Source of the DNA: a virus
Reading direction: 5' to 3' (one strand)
IMG/VR virus record: IMGVR_UViG_3300045973_000114
Coordinates: 1-22,702 of that record
DNA length: 22,702 nucleotides
Of this stretch, positions 1 through 6,796 are shown one piece after another. The notes beneath the pieces were generated by a model that ran no database searches, had not been told where the DNA came from, and saw nothing but the letters and a program-made list of their open reading frames with translations. Made by a program: the position numbers and the translations under genes. How positions within the stretch are numbered: position 1 is the stretch's first letter; each line of letters starts with the position of its first letter.

Positions 1-30
1 AACACAGCGGTTCGAGCCCGCTCACCTCCA
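1..30 (+). tRNA. tRNA, 3' part only (identity unknown)
   Basis: Bases 6-10 (AGCGG) pair with 18-22 (CCGCT) around a canonical seven-base T loop, TTCGAGC, at 11-17. Bases 23-29 would be the 3' strand of the acceptor stem and A30 the discriminator. CCA is not encoded. The anticodon arm lies left of the window, so the amino acid cannot be named. A terminator follows directly. Confidence 0.85.
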
Positions 31-48
31 CTTAAACATCTTAAAATG

Positions 49-78
49 AGAGAATTACGTTTGTGATTCTCTTTTTTT
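49..78 (+). terminator. Rho-independent terminator after the tRNA
   Basis: Bases 49-55 (AGAGAAT) pair with 66-72 (ATTCTCT) around a ten-base loop, and a T run extends to base 78. It ends the tRNA transcript on the plus strand and overlaps the 3' end of the minus-strand HNH gene. Confidence 0.7.
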
Positions 79-606
79 ATTAATATTATCACAGATTAAA
101 TTACATAATTCCCAAACCGAATCATCACTCATTTCGTTTTTCATGTAATTTATTGATCTTGAAACCCACACAATATTACCTTTAATGTAACCCTTTTTGG
201 AATCAATACGATCAACAGATGCAGAATGAATTGGATCTTTAATTATTTTACTATGGGTGGATAATATCAGTTCAACCCCAGAAAATTTGCATAAACCGTT
301 TTGTAACTCCCATTGGGTTTTTAAATCCTCAAGAGTGATATTAACATCTAAACCTTTAGATCCACGCCGATCATTTATAGATTTCATATAATATTTAAAC
401 ATAGTATATTCGTCTCTATGATTATCTTTTAAATTCCAATTTTTATCTCCAAAATTTGAAATGTGGAATTTACCAACACAGCTTCGTGTACAAAAATTTG
501 ATCGATTTAATTTTTTATTTCTGTTGATTTCAGATAATGGCTTTTCATATTCTTTACCACAATTTTTACAAACACACGTTCCTAGTATTCTATTATAATT
601 TCTCAT
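55..606 (-). CDS. HNH homing-type endonuclease with N-terminal zinc finger
   Basis: This 183-residue protein is probably a free-standing phage HNH endonuclease. A zinc-binding knuckle is visible near the N-terminus, with cysteines at about 13 and 16 (CKNC) and 39 and 43. The C-terminal half has a Cys-x-x-Ser-Gly turn at about 106-110, then HSASVDRID at about 127-135 and GYIKGNIVWVS at about 139-149. That order (Cys turn, S-x-DRID, GY-x-x-GN-hydrophobic) is typical of phage HNH genes that spread by homing. The gene sits between a tRNA and a virion-type gene, a common insertion site for such elements. The start is supported by a CTATTTAT box four bases upstream. The exact target and activity are not visible. 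Confidence 0.8.
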   Translation of the reverse strand: MRNYNRILGTCVCKNCGKEYEKPLSEINRNKKLNRSNFCTRSCVGKFHISNFGDKNWNLKDNHRDEYTMFKYYMKSINDRRGSKGLDVNITLEDLKTQWELQNGLCKFSGVELILSTHSKIIKDPIHSASVDRIDSKKGYIKGNIVWVSRSINYMKNEMSDDSVWELCNLICDNINKKRESQT

Positions 607-610
607 AACA

Positions 611-618
611 ATAAATAG
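611..618 (-). promoter_or_regulatory. TATTTAT box of the HNH gene
   Basis: On the coding strand CTATTTAT stands four bases before the ATG. It matches the box found before many genes in this window (see findings). Confidence 0.45.
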
Positions 619-652
619 TGTGGAAGTGAGAAAAAGACTGTGGAGCCGTATT

Positions 653-670
653 AAACCCCTCCGGGGGTTT
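653..670 (-). terminator. Hairpin terminator after the WC-motif gene
   Basis: AAACCCC (653-659) pairs with GGGGTTT (664-670) around a four-base loop. It lies just after the stop codon of the minus-strand gene at 673-1413. The tail is only weakly T-rich on the minus strand (TTTAATA). Confidence 0.5.
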
Positions 671-672
671 AT

Positions 673-1413
673 TTATTCCTCATCATCAATTGAATAATTA
701 TTACTAATAGGTTCGTTTTTTCTTTCTTTATATATTTTAGTTATTCTTTTTATAAAAGACTCAAAATTTTTAAAATATTCCGATTCTTCGCCAGTTGAAT
801 TAATTTCAAATCTATTTAAATCTCTGTCATAATAAAAATATATTCCTACATGATATAATGAATCTGAATAATTTTTATAGAAGTCGCTATATAGTTTGTT
901 ATTCTTTTTTATTCTTTCAAACTCAAATTGTTCCTTTTTATATATATAATTGTATTCTCTTCTATTTTTTTCGATAAATTCTAAAACACGTTTTTTACAT
1001 TCATCTGGAATTAATTTAATGTGGTTATACACATCCAATTCATTTTCATATTTACTGCCGGTTGGTTGTACATCAAATGGATTTCCAATTCCCTTTAATG
1101 TGTGGTATCCATTTTCATTTGCCCAATTAAAATCGCCTTCATAGTTTGTTTTAAACAAATATGTAAATCTAATTTTTTTCCCTCCTCGGAATATAAATCT
1201 TACTAATAATCCTTGTGATGACCACGTATCAAATCCACATTTACCGGTAGAACACCAATGGGTTCCTTTACCATACATTTTAGCAGACATTTGGGATTTA
1301 GGAATAAGACAAATGATATTATTATCCCGATATATAATTTCAGTTTCTTCTTTAAACTGACCACTTAGTTCAGATAAATCTTTTAATTGAGATTCGGTGA
1401 TTAATATTTTCAT
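673..1413 (-). CDS. Phage protein with N-terminal leader peptide and WC-motif domain
   Basis: I do not recognise a named family for this 246-residue protein. It starts MKILITESQLKDLSEL, a short amphipathic leader shared in style with several neighbours. A central region has GKGTHWCSTG at about 48-57, followed by an aromatic stretch and a beta-rich segment (LLVRFIF). A similar WC-plus-aromatic-plus-beta arrangement occurs at about 255-290 of the 588-residue protein encoded at 5017-6783. From memory, comparable 'T-x-WC' domains recur in large phages without known function. The C-terminal 100 residues are charged and probably helical. The start is fixed by an ATATTTAT box five bases upstream. 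A role in the virion is inferred only from the leader and the neighbourhood. Confidence 0.65.
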   Translation of the reverse strand: MKILITESQLKDLSELSGQFKEETEIIYRDNNIICLIPKSQMSAKMYGKGTHWCSTGKCGFDTWSSQGLLVRFIFRGGKKIRFTYLFKTNYEGDFNWANENGYHTLKGIGNPFDVQPTGSKYENELDVYNHIKLIPDECKKRVLEFIEKNRREYNYIYKKEQFEFERIKKNNKLYSDFYKNYSDSLYHVGIYFYYDRDLNRFEINSTGEESEYFKNFESFIKRITKIYKERKNEPISNNYSIDDEE

Positions 1414-1418
1414 ATAAT

Positions 1419-1426
1419 ATAAATAT
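1419..1426 (-). promoter_or_regulatory. TATTTAT box of the 246-residue WC protein
   Basis: The coding strand reads ATATTTAT, then five bases, then ATG. This matches the boxes at 4306-4313 and 6789-6796 in both sequence and spacing. Confidence 0.5.
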
Positions 1427-1430
1427 AACG

Positions 1431-1535
1431 AACAAAGAGTTCTTTTGGAACTCCTTGCCGAGATTTATTGGAACAACCTCCTTTTCGTTAAGAATAAGTT
1501 ATCATCTTTCGGTGACCAAACCTAAGATTCTTCTT
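1431..1535 (-). ncRNA. Candidate small structured RNA in the 1414-1559 gap
   Basis: On the minus strand an ATATTTAT box (1536-1543) is followed at once by a stem. Bases 1527-1532 pair with 1490-1495 (AAGAAT/ATTCTT) and 1519-1523 pair with 1496-1500, with a three-base bulge. About 40 bases further on there is a second hairpin, 1448-1453 with 1437-1442 (GAGTTC/GAACTC), followed by a short T-rich tail. No ORF of useful length lies between. This could be a small RNA of about 100 bases or a structured leader of the gene at 673-1413. No known RNA family is recognised. Confidence 0.25.
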
Positions 1536-1543
1536 ATAAATAT
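1536..1543 (-). promoter_or_regulatory. Orphan TATTTAT box
   Basis: This is a perfect ATATTTAT on the minus strand with no coding start close downstream. The next start codon is about 120 bases away and has its own box. It could start the candidate structured RNA. Confidence 0.4.
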
Positions 1544-1559
1544 CACGAAAAATTATTTA

Positions 1560-2984
1560 TTAAGTATTTCTATTGGTAATTCTATTTACTTTATTTGAAT
1601 TTGTCATATTTTGAGTTCTTTGATTTACCCTTTGTTGTGCGGGATTAAGTGTCGGATTAGTCATCGGTTGTAATCCTTGTTTTGGTGACGTAAATTGTCC
1701 GGTATTTACCTGTGCAGGTCTATTATTAATTTGTGGGTTATTTGCCCCTTGTTCATGATTTGGTGTTATGGGTGACATAGATGGTTCACCGTTTGTTGAT
1801 GATCCTAAATATTCGTTTTTATATGTATTCCACATATTAGTTGTTCTCGGGCCGTATGTGCCAAAACCATGTTGAACATTTCCTTGTAATGTACCGTACT
1901 TATTATGCCATCCCGGGTGATTTTTATCTAACCAATTTTGGAAATTTTGAACTCCGGTAGTATCTTTAAGTTCTGGGGGAATTTGTACCGTTGGAGCAGG
2001 TGTTGTACCTCCGGGTACAGGTTTTTTATCATCAGGATTTACAGTATCTTTTACCGTGGTTAATGTATTATTAACAAGGTCTCGAAGTGGACGGTATATG
2101 TATTCCCAATCACTTTGTGAGTCCATATCGCCAGAAATCCATTTATATAAATTACCTCTTTGTTTTTCGAATGTATCTATTAATGCAAGAAAATCGGGTA
2201 CAGTTTTAAGTGATTGAAAAACACTTGCAAGATCTTTATCATTTGTACCAATACCGTATATGTCATCATAAACTCTATCAGATAACGCAACTATTTCACC
2301 ATCGCTTAATCCTCTAGGAAGTTTAGATATTTTTTCACGATTTGTTGTACAATAATCAAATAATTTTTTAACTTTATCGTTTGAATCTCCACTTGTAGCT
2401 AGCCAATATACTAATGCTCCAACAGCAATAACACCAACACCAATTCCAGTTGCGGCTAATCCAGAAATTCCAAGTCCAAGAAATCCGGCACCTACTGCGG
2501 CAGTAGACGCTCCGGCTTCAACTGCGGCAACTGCGGTTGCCCCTTCAGCGGTGGCGAGAGCGGTTGCTTCACCTCCGGCTAGGGCACCACCTTCAGCGGT
2601 GGCGAGAGCGGTTGCTTCACCTCCGGCTAGGGCACCACCTTCAGCGGCGGCCGATCCGGTTGTTGTCGATACCCATGGTGATCCGTATAATGATGAGGTA
2701 TTTCCCACGTTCGCAACTTCACCTGCGGTATTCGCTACCTTACCTGCGTTTCCTAATTTTGATGCGGCATTTGCGGCTCTACTATTTTTTATATAGTCAT
2801 AACCTTTTTTTAATCCATTAAATGCTGGCTTAGCCCCTGCTCCGGCTACCATTCCAGTAGGAAAATCATTACCTTGTTCGTTAAGAATTGTTTTATTTTG
2901 AACTAACGTTTTTGACGGGTCGTAGATCATTCTTAATTTAATTTCAGATATAATTTCTTCCGGTGTTCTTTCCAATTTTCTCAT
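1560..2984 (-). CDS. Putative virion membrane protein with annexin-like and peptidoglycan-binding-like regions
   Basis: This 474-residue protein has several parts. Residues 1-37 form a leader ending in ILNEQ. Residues 44-160 are Ala/Gly-rich and include two perfect copies of the 16-residue unit AEGGALAGGEATALAT. A long hydrophobic Gly/Ala segment at about 163-196 is a probable membrane span. Residues about 226-303 contain GIGTND followed by helical heptads, which resembles one annexin repeat. Residues about 343-393 (FQNWLDKNHPGW, then FGTYGPRTTNMWNTY) resemble a peptidoglycan-binding-type domain. The tail from about 394 is rich in Pro, Asn and Gln. This fits a virion protein that meets the cell envelope during infection, but the function is inferred. 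The similarities are read by eye and are weak to moderate. Confidence 0.6.
   Translation of the reverse strand: MRKLERTPEEIISEIKLRMIYDPSKTLVQNKTILNEQGNDFPTGMVAGAGAKPAFNGLKKGYDYIKNSRAANAASKLGNAGKVANTAGEVANVGNTSSLYGSPWVSTTTGSAAAEGGALAGGEATALATAEGGALAGGEATALATAEGATAVAAVEAGASTAAVGAGFLGLGISGLAATGIGVGVIAVGALVYWLATSGDSNDKVKKLFDYCTTNREKISKLPRGLSDGEIVALSDRVYDDIYGIGTNDKDLASVFQSLKTVPDFLALIDTFEKQRGNLYKWISGDMDSQSDWEYIYRPLRDLVNNTLTTVKDTVNPDDKKPVPGGTTPAPTVQIPPELKDTTGVQNFQNWLDKNHPGWHNKYGTLQGNVQHGFGTYGPRTTNMWNTYKNEYLGSSTNGEPSMSPITPNHEQGANNPQINNRPAQVNTGQFTSPKQGLQPMTNPTLNPAQQRVNQRTQNMTNSNKVNRITNRNT
2543..2638. repeat. Perfect 48-bp tandem repeat, two copies
   Basis: Bases 2543-2590 and 2591-2638 are identical, and the first few bases of a third copy follow at 2639. 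The unit is 16 codons long, so copy-number change would stay in frame. It encodes the Ala/Gly-rich repeat before the membrane span of the 474-residue protein and is much more GC-rich than its surroundings. Confidence 0.9.
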
Positions 2985-2998
2985 TATTTTGTTTTTAT

Positions 2999-3006
2999 AT
3001 AAATAT
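2999..3006 (-). promoter_or_regulatory. TATTTAT box of the 474-residue protein
   Basis: ATATTTAT on the coding strand, 14 bases before the ATG. Confidence 0.4.
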
Positions 3007-3010
3007 GTAA

Positions 3011-3310
3011 TTATTTCAATTGATTTGCGTGACCTCTGGTTAATTTAGATCCAACAGTATCAGACCATTTGGTTACGTCTAATTGATTTGCCGGGCCTCT
3101 GGTTAATCCAGATTCCCAATGACCAACTTCAGGATAACCCTCCGGGGCAGTTTTAGACGATGATGTTGTTAATGTAGATTCACCCGCAGTTGATATTGAT
3201 GGTTCAGATGCAACTTCCGGGGTCGTAGTTTCAACCTCATCGATTTCTTTTTTTACTCCATGGGATTTTAGTATGTTTGATAATTGTCTTTCTGTAATTT
3301 GTACTTTCAT
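3011..3310 (-). CDS. Small phage protein with leader peptide and LTRGxANQL repeats
   Basis: This is an unrecognised 99-residue protein. It begins MKVQITERQLSNILKS, closely similar in style to the 246-residue neighbour's start. Residues about 26-55 are low-complexity and rich in Ser, Thr, Glu and Pro. The C-terminal third holds two copies of LTRGxANQL, each preceded by a Trp-containing stretch (GHWESG and TKWSD). The repeat is also visible in the DNA, with a 26-base segment recurring 63 bases apart (3019-3044 and 3082-3107) with three mismatches. The protein looks like a short virion-associated linker or binding peptide. Its start is supported by an ATATTTAA variant of the upstream box, four bases before the ATG. 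Function is unknown. Confidence 0.6.
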   Translation of the reverse strand: MKVQITERQLSNILKSHGVKKEIDEVETTTPEVASEPSISTAGESTLTTSSSKTAPEGYPEVGHWESGLTRGPANQLDVTKWSDTVGSKLTRGHANQLK

Positions 3311-3314
3311 TTTT

Positions 3315-3322
3315 TTAAATAT
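3315..3322 (-). promoter_or_regulatory. Variant TATTTAA box of the 99-residue protein
   Basis: ATATTTAA on the coding strand, one mismatch to the common box, four bases before the ATG. Confidence 0.35.
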
Positions 3323-3332
3323 ACGTTAAAAT

Positions 3333-3701
3333 TTATTCATCATAAATTGTTGAATCCTTCTTAGCATAAAGTTTTATAAATTGTCCGGCTTTAGCGTTTG
3401 CTTCGTCTTCAATTTCTCCCCCGATATCTGGCGGTTTTACTTTTAATCTACCTTGTTCATATTGTTTATGATGAGTAAGTTCATGTGCTATTGATCTCAT
3501 TATATCAACTAAGAAACGATTTTTTCCATTAACATGAATAACTTTTTCATCAGCATCATAATCATAATTGGCTGTAGTTCTTAAATTACCCTTACCATTT
3601 TGAATATCGATCTGAGGTGGGTTTTTAATTTCCAGTTCTTCTCTAACGAATTTAGCGAAGTTGTATAATTTTTCTTTTTTATCTTTGTCTAAAAATCCCA
3701 T
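3333..3701 (-). CDS. Small zinc metallopeptidase (HExxH)
   Basis: This 122-residue protein is a probable zinc-dependent peptidase. HELTH is at residues 73-77. A downstream acidic helix, EIEDEANAKAG at about 96-106, could supply the third glutamate ligand, as in gluzincin-like enzymes. The N-terminal part (NFAKFVREELEIKNPPQI) and a central beta hairpin (KVIHVNG) match the usual lead-in of small phage and IrrE/SprT-like metallopeptidases. It has no signal peptide and lacks the leader peptide of its neighbours. The ATG comes two bases after the stop codon of the upstream M23 gene, so the two are probably co-transcribed and translationally coupled. The substrate is unknown; virion maturation or cell-wall entry are possibilities. 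Confidence 0.75.
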   Translation of the reverse strand: MGFLDKDKKEKLYNFAKFVREELEIKNPPQIDIQNGKGNLRTTANYDYDADEKVIHVNGKNRFLVDIMRSIAHELTHHKQYEQGRLKVKPPDIGGEIEDEANAKAGQFIKLYAKKDSTIYDE

Positions 3702-3703
3702 AA

Positions 3704-4300
3704 TTAAGATATATGATCAGGTCTTATTGATATCCCGGAGGGAGTTAATGTTTCGTAATGTAAATGTGGAACATTTGAAGTTCCTCTGTGTGGGTCGTTT
3801 TGTCCTCCACCGGTATAACCAATTAACTGACCCTGTTTAACTTTATCTCCTTTTCTTACCACCCAATTTTTCAAGTGACAATATTTTGTATGTAATGTTT
3901 CGTGATCGATTAAAACATATCCGCCACAACTATTTGGCGATGTGTCTCTAGCGTCGAGTACAGTACCCTCAGCCGGAGCGAATACGTGAGACCCCGAAGG
4001 AGCCGCAAAATCAATACCATTATGATTTGTGTTTTTGCCTTTTATTGGGCCAAAATCTGTTAATATTTTTGCTTCTTTTCCTAATGGATGTAACCATTCA
4101 ATTTCTTCCTCATCTTTAGGTTGGGTATCATTAGGCCCACCCGGTTGATTTGGTTGTTTCAGTATAAAACCATCATCTGACGATTCCTCAAAATATTTTG
4201 CAAACTTTTCGAATTCGGGACTAACTTTTGCATAGCTCCCATCTTCATTCAATTTGTTAAACAATTTATTTATTTGATCTTCTCGTAATTTAATTTTCAT
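3704..4300 (-). CDS. M23 family peptidoglycan endopeptidase
   Basis: This is a lysostaphin-type zinc endopeptidase that would cut peptide cross-links in peptidoglycan. With the start used here the protein has 198 residues. The M23 core runs from about 70 to 198: NHNGID gives His93 and Asp97, YCHL gives His142, and PHLHYE gives His179 and His181, which is the complete catalytic and zinc set. Residues 1-20 (MKIKLREDQINKLFNKLNED) form the leader peptide shared with neighbours, and 21-68 are an acidic linker. An upstream in-frame ATG at 4318 exists, but the conserved ATATTTAT box would lie inside that extension, so the ATG at 4300 is preferred. It is probably a virion-borne or late lytic enzyme, given its position divergent to the GH19 endolysin. 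Confidence 0.85.
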   Translation of the reverse strand: MKIKLREDQINKLFNKLNEDGSYAKVSPEFEKFAKYFEESSDDGFILKQPNQPGGPNDTQPKDEEEIEWLHPLGKEAKILTDFGPIKGKNTNHNGIDFAAPSGSHVFAPAEGTVLDARDTSPNSCGGYVLIDHETLHTKYCHLKNWVVRKGDKVKQGQLIGYTGGGQNDPHRGTSNVPHLHYETLTPSGISIRPDHIS

Positions 4301-4305
4301 ATTAC

Positions 4306-4313
4306 ATAAATAT
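4306..4313 (-). promoter_or_regulatory. TATTTAT box of the M23 gene
   Basis: ATATTTAT on the coding strand, five bases before the ATG at 4300. It supports that start over the ATG at 4318. Confidence 0.5.
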
Positions 4314-4366
4314 CTCATTTCTATTAAAACAAGTCAATTATAAATCAGATAATACTTCAAATTGAA

Positions 4367-4374
4367 ATATTTAT
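4367..4374 (+). promoter_or_regulatory. TATTTAT box of the GH19 endolysin
   Basis: ATATTTAT on the plus strand, four bases before the ATG at 4379. Here the box is oriented with a plus-strand gene, which shows that it follows gene direction. Confidence 0.5.
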
Positions 4375-4378
4375 ATGT

Positions 4379-4987
4379 ATGAGTATAAATATAGAAAATT
4401 TAAAGGGACATATCCCCGATAATGTGTATCCACAAATTATGGATGCCGTTGTTGATTTTGAATTAAACACACCGTTGAGACTCGCACATTTTTTAGGACA
4501 ATGTAGTCATGAATCTATGGGGTTTAAAGTAACACAAGAAAATCTAAATTATTCATCAGATGCTCTTAAAAGAGTATTTGGTAAGTATTTCCCTGATGAT
4601 CTTGCTGACGATTATGCTAGACAACCAGAAAAAATTGCTAATCGTGTCTATGCAAATAGAATGGGCAATGGTGATGAAGATTCTGGTGATGGGTGGAGTT
4701 ATCATGGAAGAGGATATATTCAATTGACAGGAAAAGATAATTATCAATCCTTTGGTGATACTCTTGATAGTAGTATTGATATTATAGGTAATCCCGATTT
4801 GGTATCAACCGATTATCCATTATTATCTGCCGGTTGGTTTTTCCATACAAATGGGTTACAAAAAATTGCGGATATTGGTGCTACCGATGACGTTGTAACA
4901 AAAATTACCAAAAGAATAAATGGTGGTATTAATGGACTGGCCGAAAGAATATTGTTATTTAATAAATTTTACAAGTTGTTATCATAA
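4379..4987 (+). CDS. GH19 family endolysin (chitinase-like lysozyme)
   Basis: This 202-residue protein is a compact glycoside hydrolase family 19 domain, the chitinase/lysozyme fold used by many phage endolysins to cut glycan strands. The hallmark FLGQCSHES is at about 38-46, with Glu45 as the likely general acid. NRVYANRMGNGDE at about 88-100 and the strongly conserved WSYHGRGYIQLTGKDNY at about 106-122 follow. Its length is that of a single catalytic domain. There is no signal peptide or separate cell-wall-binding domain, so it would need a holin or similar to reach the wall. It is transcribed alone on the plus strand, divergent from the M23 gene and ending at a shared bidirectional terminator. 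Confidence 0.92.
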   Translation: MSINIENLKGHIPDNVYPQIMDAVVDFELNTPLRLAHFLGQCSHESMGFKVTQENLNYSSDALKRVFGKYFPDDLADDYARQPEKIANRVYANRMGNGDEDSGDGWSYHGRGYIQLTGKDNYQSFGDTLDSSIDIIGNPDLVSTDYPLLSAGWFFHTNGLQKIADIGATDDVVTKITKRINGGINGLAERILLFNKFYKLLS

Positions 4988-5018
4988 AAAAAGGGGAGAA
5001 TTAATCTCCCTTTTTTTT
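4986..5018. terminator. Bidirectional terminator between the endolysin and the 588-residue gene
   Basis: GGGAGA (4994-4999) pairs with TCTCCC (5005-5010) around a five-base loop, flanked by seven A's on the left and eight T's on the right. It therefore works on both strands. It lies between convergent genes and touches the stop codon of the minus-strand gene. Confidence 0.88.
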
Positions 5019-6783
5019 ATCTTAATCTTTTTAATGATCCGGATATTAAAGCTTCGTCCCCTTTTTCTTTTGATAAAAAAGTTCCCTCAAGTTTATTTGT
5101 TGATTTTGGATTAAATGCGGTCATTGGTAATAACCAATAAAAATAATCACCTCCATTTTGAAATGACGACACGTATCTATTTAACACCAACGTTTTTCTA
5201 TCTGATGTAATAACTAACATAGATGTTGATTTCATATAATCGATAGGTTTAATCCAATCAATAGTATCGATATTCATGATACCCATACGTTGAGATTGTT
5301 TATCGCTATACATAACATTTTTACTTGCTGGGTCAGTGTAAACTTCAGCATATGATACACCAAGGATAGCCTTTTTAAGATCTAATACGCCATTCTTTAT
5401 TCCTAATTGAGTTTTTAAAATTGAATTATCTAAGAAACCATATAATCCGGGATTTTCATTTTTTATGAGATCAATCATTCCGAATGGTTTCGCAGCAATG
5501 GTACATTTAAATCTAGTTTTATAATCATCAAGAGTTGTTCTGGCAATATAACTTTTTCTTAAATTGTCTTCTTCAGTATATGGTAATACTCTAAATGCCC
5601 GGGGAGAATTAATTAATCTACCACTTTCAATATATCTTCGTTGTATTAATAAATTTTGAATTGCAAAATCATGTGGATCACCTTCTCTAAAAACAATTTG
5701 GTCAAGACGAACTTCTTCTTGTTCTTTACGGGTTTTAGGGATAATTCTAAATAGTGTTTCTTTTCCTTGTAGTTGTGGATATATTTGTAATAGGTTTTCC
5801 CATGTTTGTTGTTGTTGATCACCATTTCTTCTTGGAGTAATCACAAATGGGCCTTCATATCTATTTTTTGTTAAATCAACGACCGATATAACTGAGACAT
5901 AGTAGTTGTCATCTTCAGGTCTATTACGGTCTAAAACGAAAAAAAATGACCTTCTATCACGATATGATTCGAATAGGTTTGTTCCACCCCCCGGGGGTAC
6001 TGTTATACACCATGGATTACCATATTGAACGTTATTATATTTTGCAACCAATAGATGTTGTAATCTACCTAATGCGATTGATTCGTCTTTACCCTCAATT
6101 CTGAAAACAGTAAATCCGTTTTCATTTATGAGTCTGTTATACGATCTATTCCATTTTGAATAAGCGTTTCTAAATCTTTCTTCAATTGTTGTTGTGTCCG
6201 GATTTCCAATGTCATAATCTAAATCCCCAATAACTTGTGCGTGATTAACTCTATCCATAAAAAATTCCATAACCCCCCACGGATATTTTGTAATATCTTT
6301 GATGGTACTTATGTCTGAAACATTAAATTCAGGAAATGCTTCATGTAATGCAACGAATTCTGGTTGGTTTATATAATGAGGGTCAACATTTGGATCCACG
6401 TATGTTCTAAATCCGTTTTTTCTACGATTAAATGTAATGATAACATCATCCATGTTCTCTTCGGTTAATGCCGGATTTTCCTCTTTCCATTTACGTTTAA
6501 GTAAAGCGATAGGTGAAAGAGGTTTTACTCTGGATTGTTGGGTTGGTTGACCTTGATTTGCTTCCGGATGTTGTGTTTCGGGATCAATAATATCTTCCTC
6601 TTCACGTTCAGGATTTTCCGGAACTTCAGGTTCAGGTGGTATACCTTGAAGTGGTTCGCCATTATTGGCGTGATCGAGATCTTCTGGAGCTTCATCATGA
6701 TTTAACATGTCATCGTCTTCTTCATCACCGTTCATGTTGGCTTGTTCTTGCAGTAATCGTTGTAAAATATCTTCGAATTTCAT
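5017..6783 (-). CDS. Large phage protein with leader, acidic linker and WC-motif domain
   Basis: This is an unrecognised 588-residue protein. Residues 1-14 (MKFEDILQRLLQEQ) are a short amphipathic leader like those of its neighbours. Residues about 17-80 are strongly acidic and rich in Pro, Asn and Gln, probably disordered. A folded region follows, with GNPWCIT at about 255-261, then an aromatic stretch and a beta-rich FFFVLDR segment at about 280-286. This recalls the WC region of the 246-residue protein at 673-1413. The C-terminal half is mixed alpha/beta with no catalytic motif I can name. No membrane span is visible. Leader, length and neighbourhood suggest a virion or head-internal protein, by inference. 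The ATATTTAT box five bases upstream supports the start. Confidence 0.65.
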   Translation of the reverse strand: MKFEDILQRLLQEQANMNGDEEDDDMLNHDEAPEDLDHANNGEPLQGIPPEPEVPENPEREEEDIIDPETQHPEANQGQPTQQSRVKPLSPIALLKRKWKEENPALTEENMDDVIITFNRRKNGFRTYVDPNVDPHYINQPEFVALHEAFPEFNVSDISTIKDITKYPWGVMEFFMDRVNHAQVIGDLDYDIGNPDTTTIEERFRNAYSKWNRSYNRLINENGFTVFRIEGKDESIALGRLQHLLVAKYNNVQYGNPWCITVPPGGGTNLFESYRDRRSFFFVLDRNRPEDDNYYVSVISVVDLTKNRYEGPFVITPRRNGDQQQQTWENLLQIYPQLQGKETLFRIIPKTRKEQEEVRLDQIVFREGDPHDFAIQNLLIQRRYIESGRLINSPRAFRVLPYTEEDNLRKSYIARTTLDDYKTRFKCTIAAKPFGMIDLIKNENPGLYGFLDNSILKTQLGIKNGVLDLKKAILGVSYAEVYTDPASKNVMYSDKQSQRMGIMNIDTIDWIKPIDYMKSTSMLVITSDRKTLVLNRYVSSFQNGGDYFYWLLPMTAFNPKSTNKLEGTFLSKEKGDEALISGSLKRLR

Positions 6784-6788
6784 ATTAT

Positions 6789-6796
6789 ATAAATAT
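6789..6796 (-). promoter_or_regulatory. TATTTAT box of the 588-residue protein
   Basis: ATATTTAT on the coding strand, five bases before the ATG, the same spacing as for the M23 and 246-residue genes. Confidence 0.5.

Noticed and set aside
1-78. tRNA 3' end as a prophage attachment site
   Set aside because: No duplicated tRNA fragment or integrase is visible in the window, and large lytic phages often carry their own tRNAs.
2537-2821. Plus-strand open frames opposite the Ala/Gly-rich region of the 474-residue gene
   Set aside because: They mirror the tandem repeat in antisense, have low-complexity Arg/Leu or Ala/Pro content and no start context; they are shadows of the minus-strand gene.
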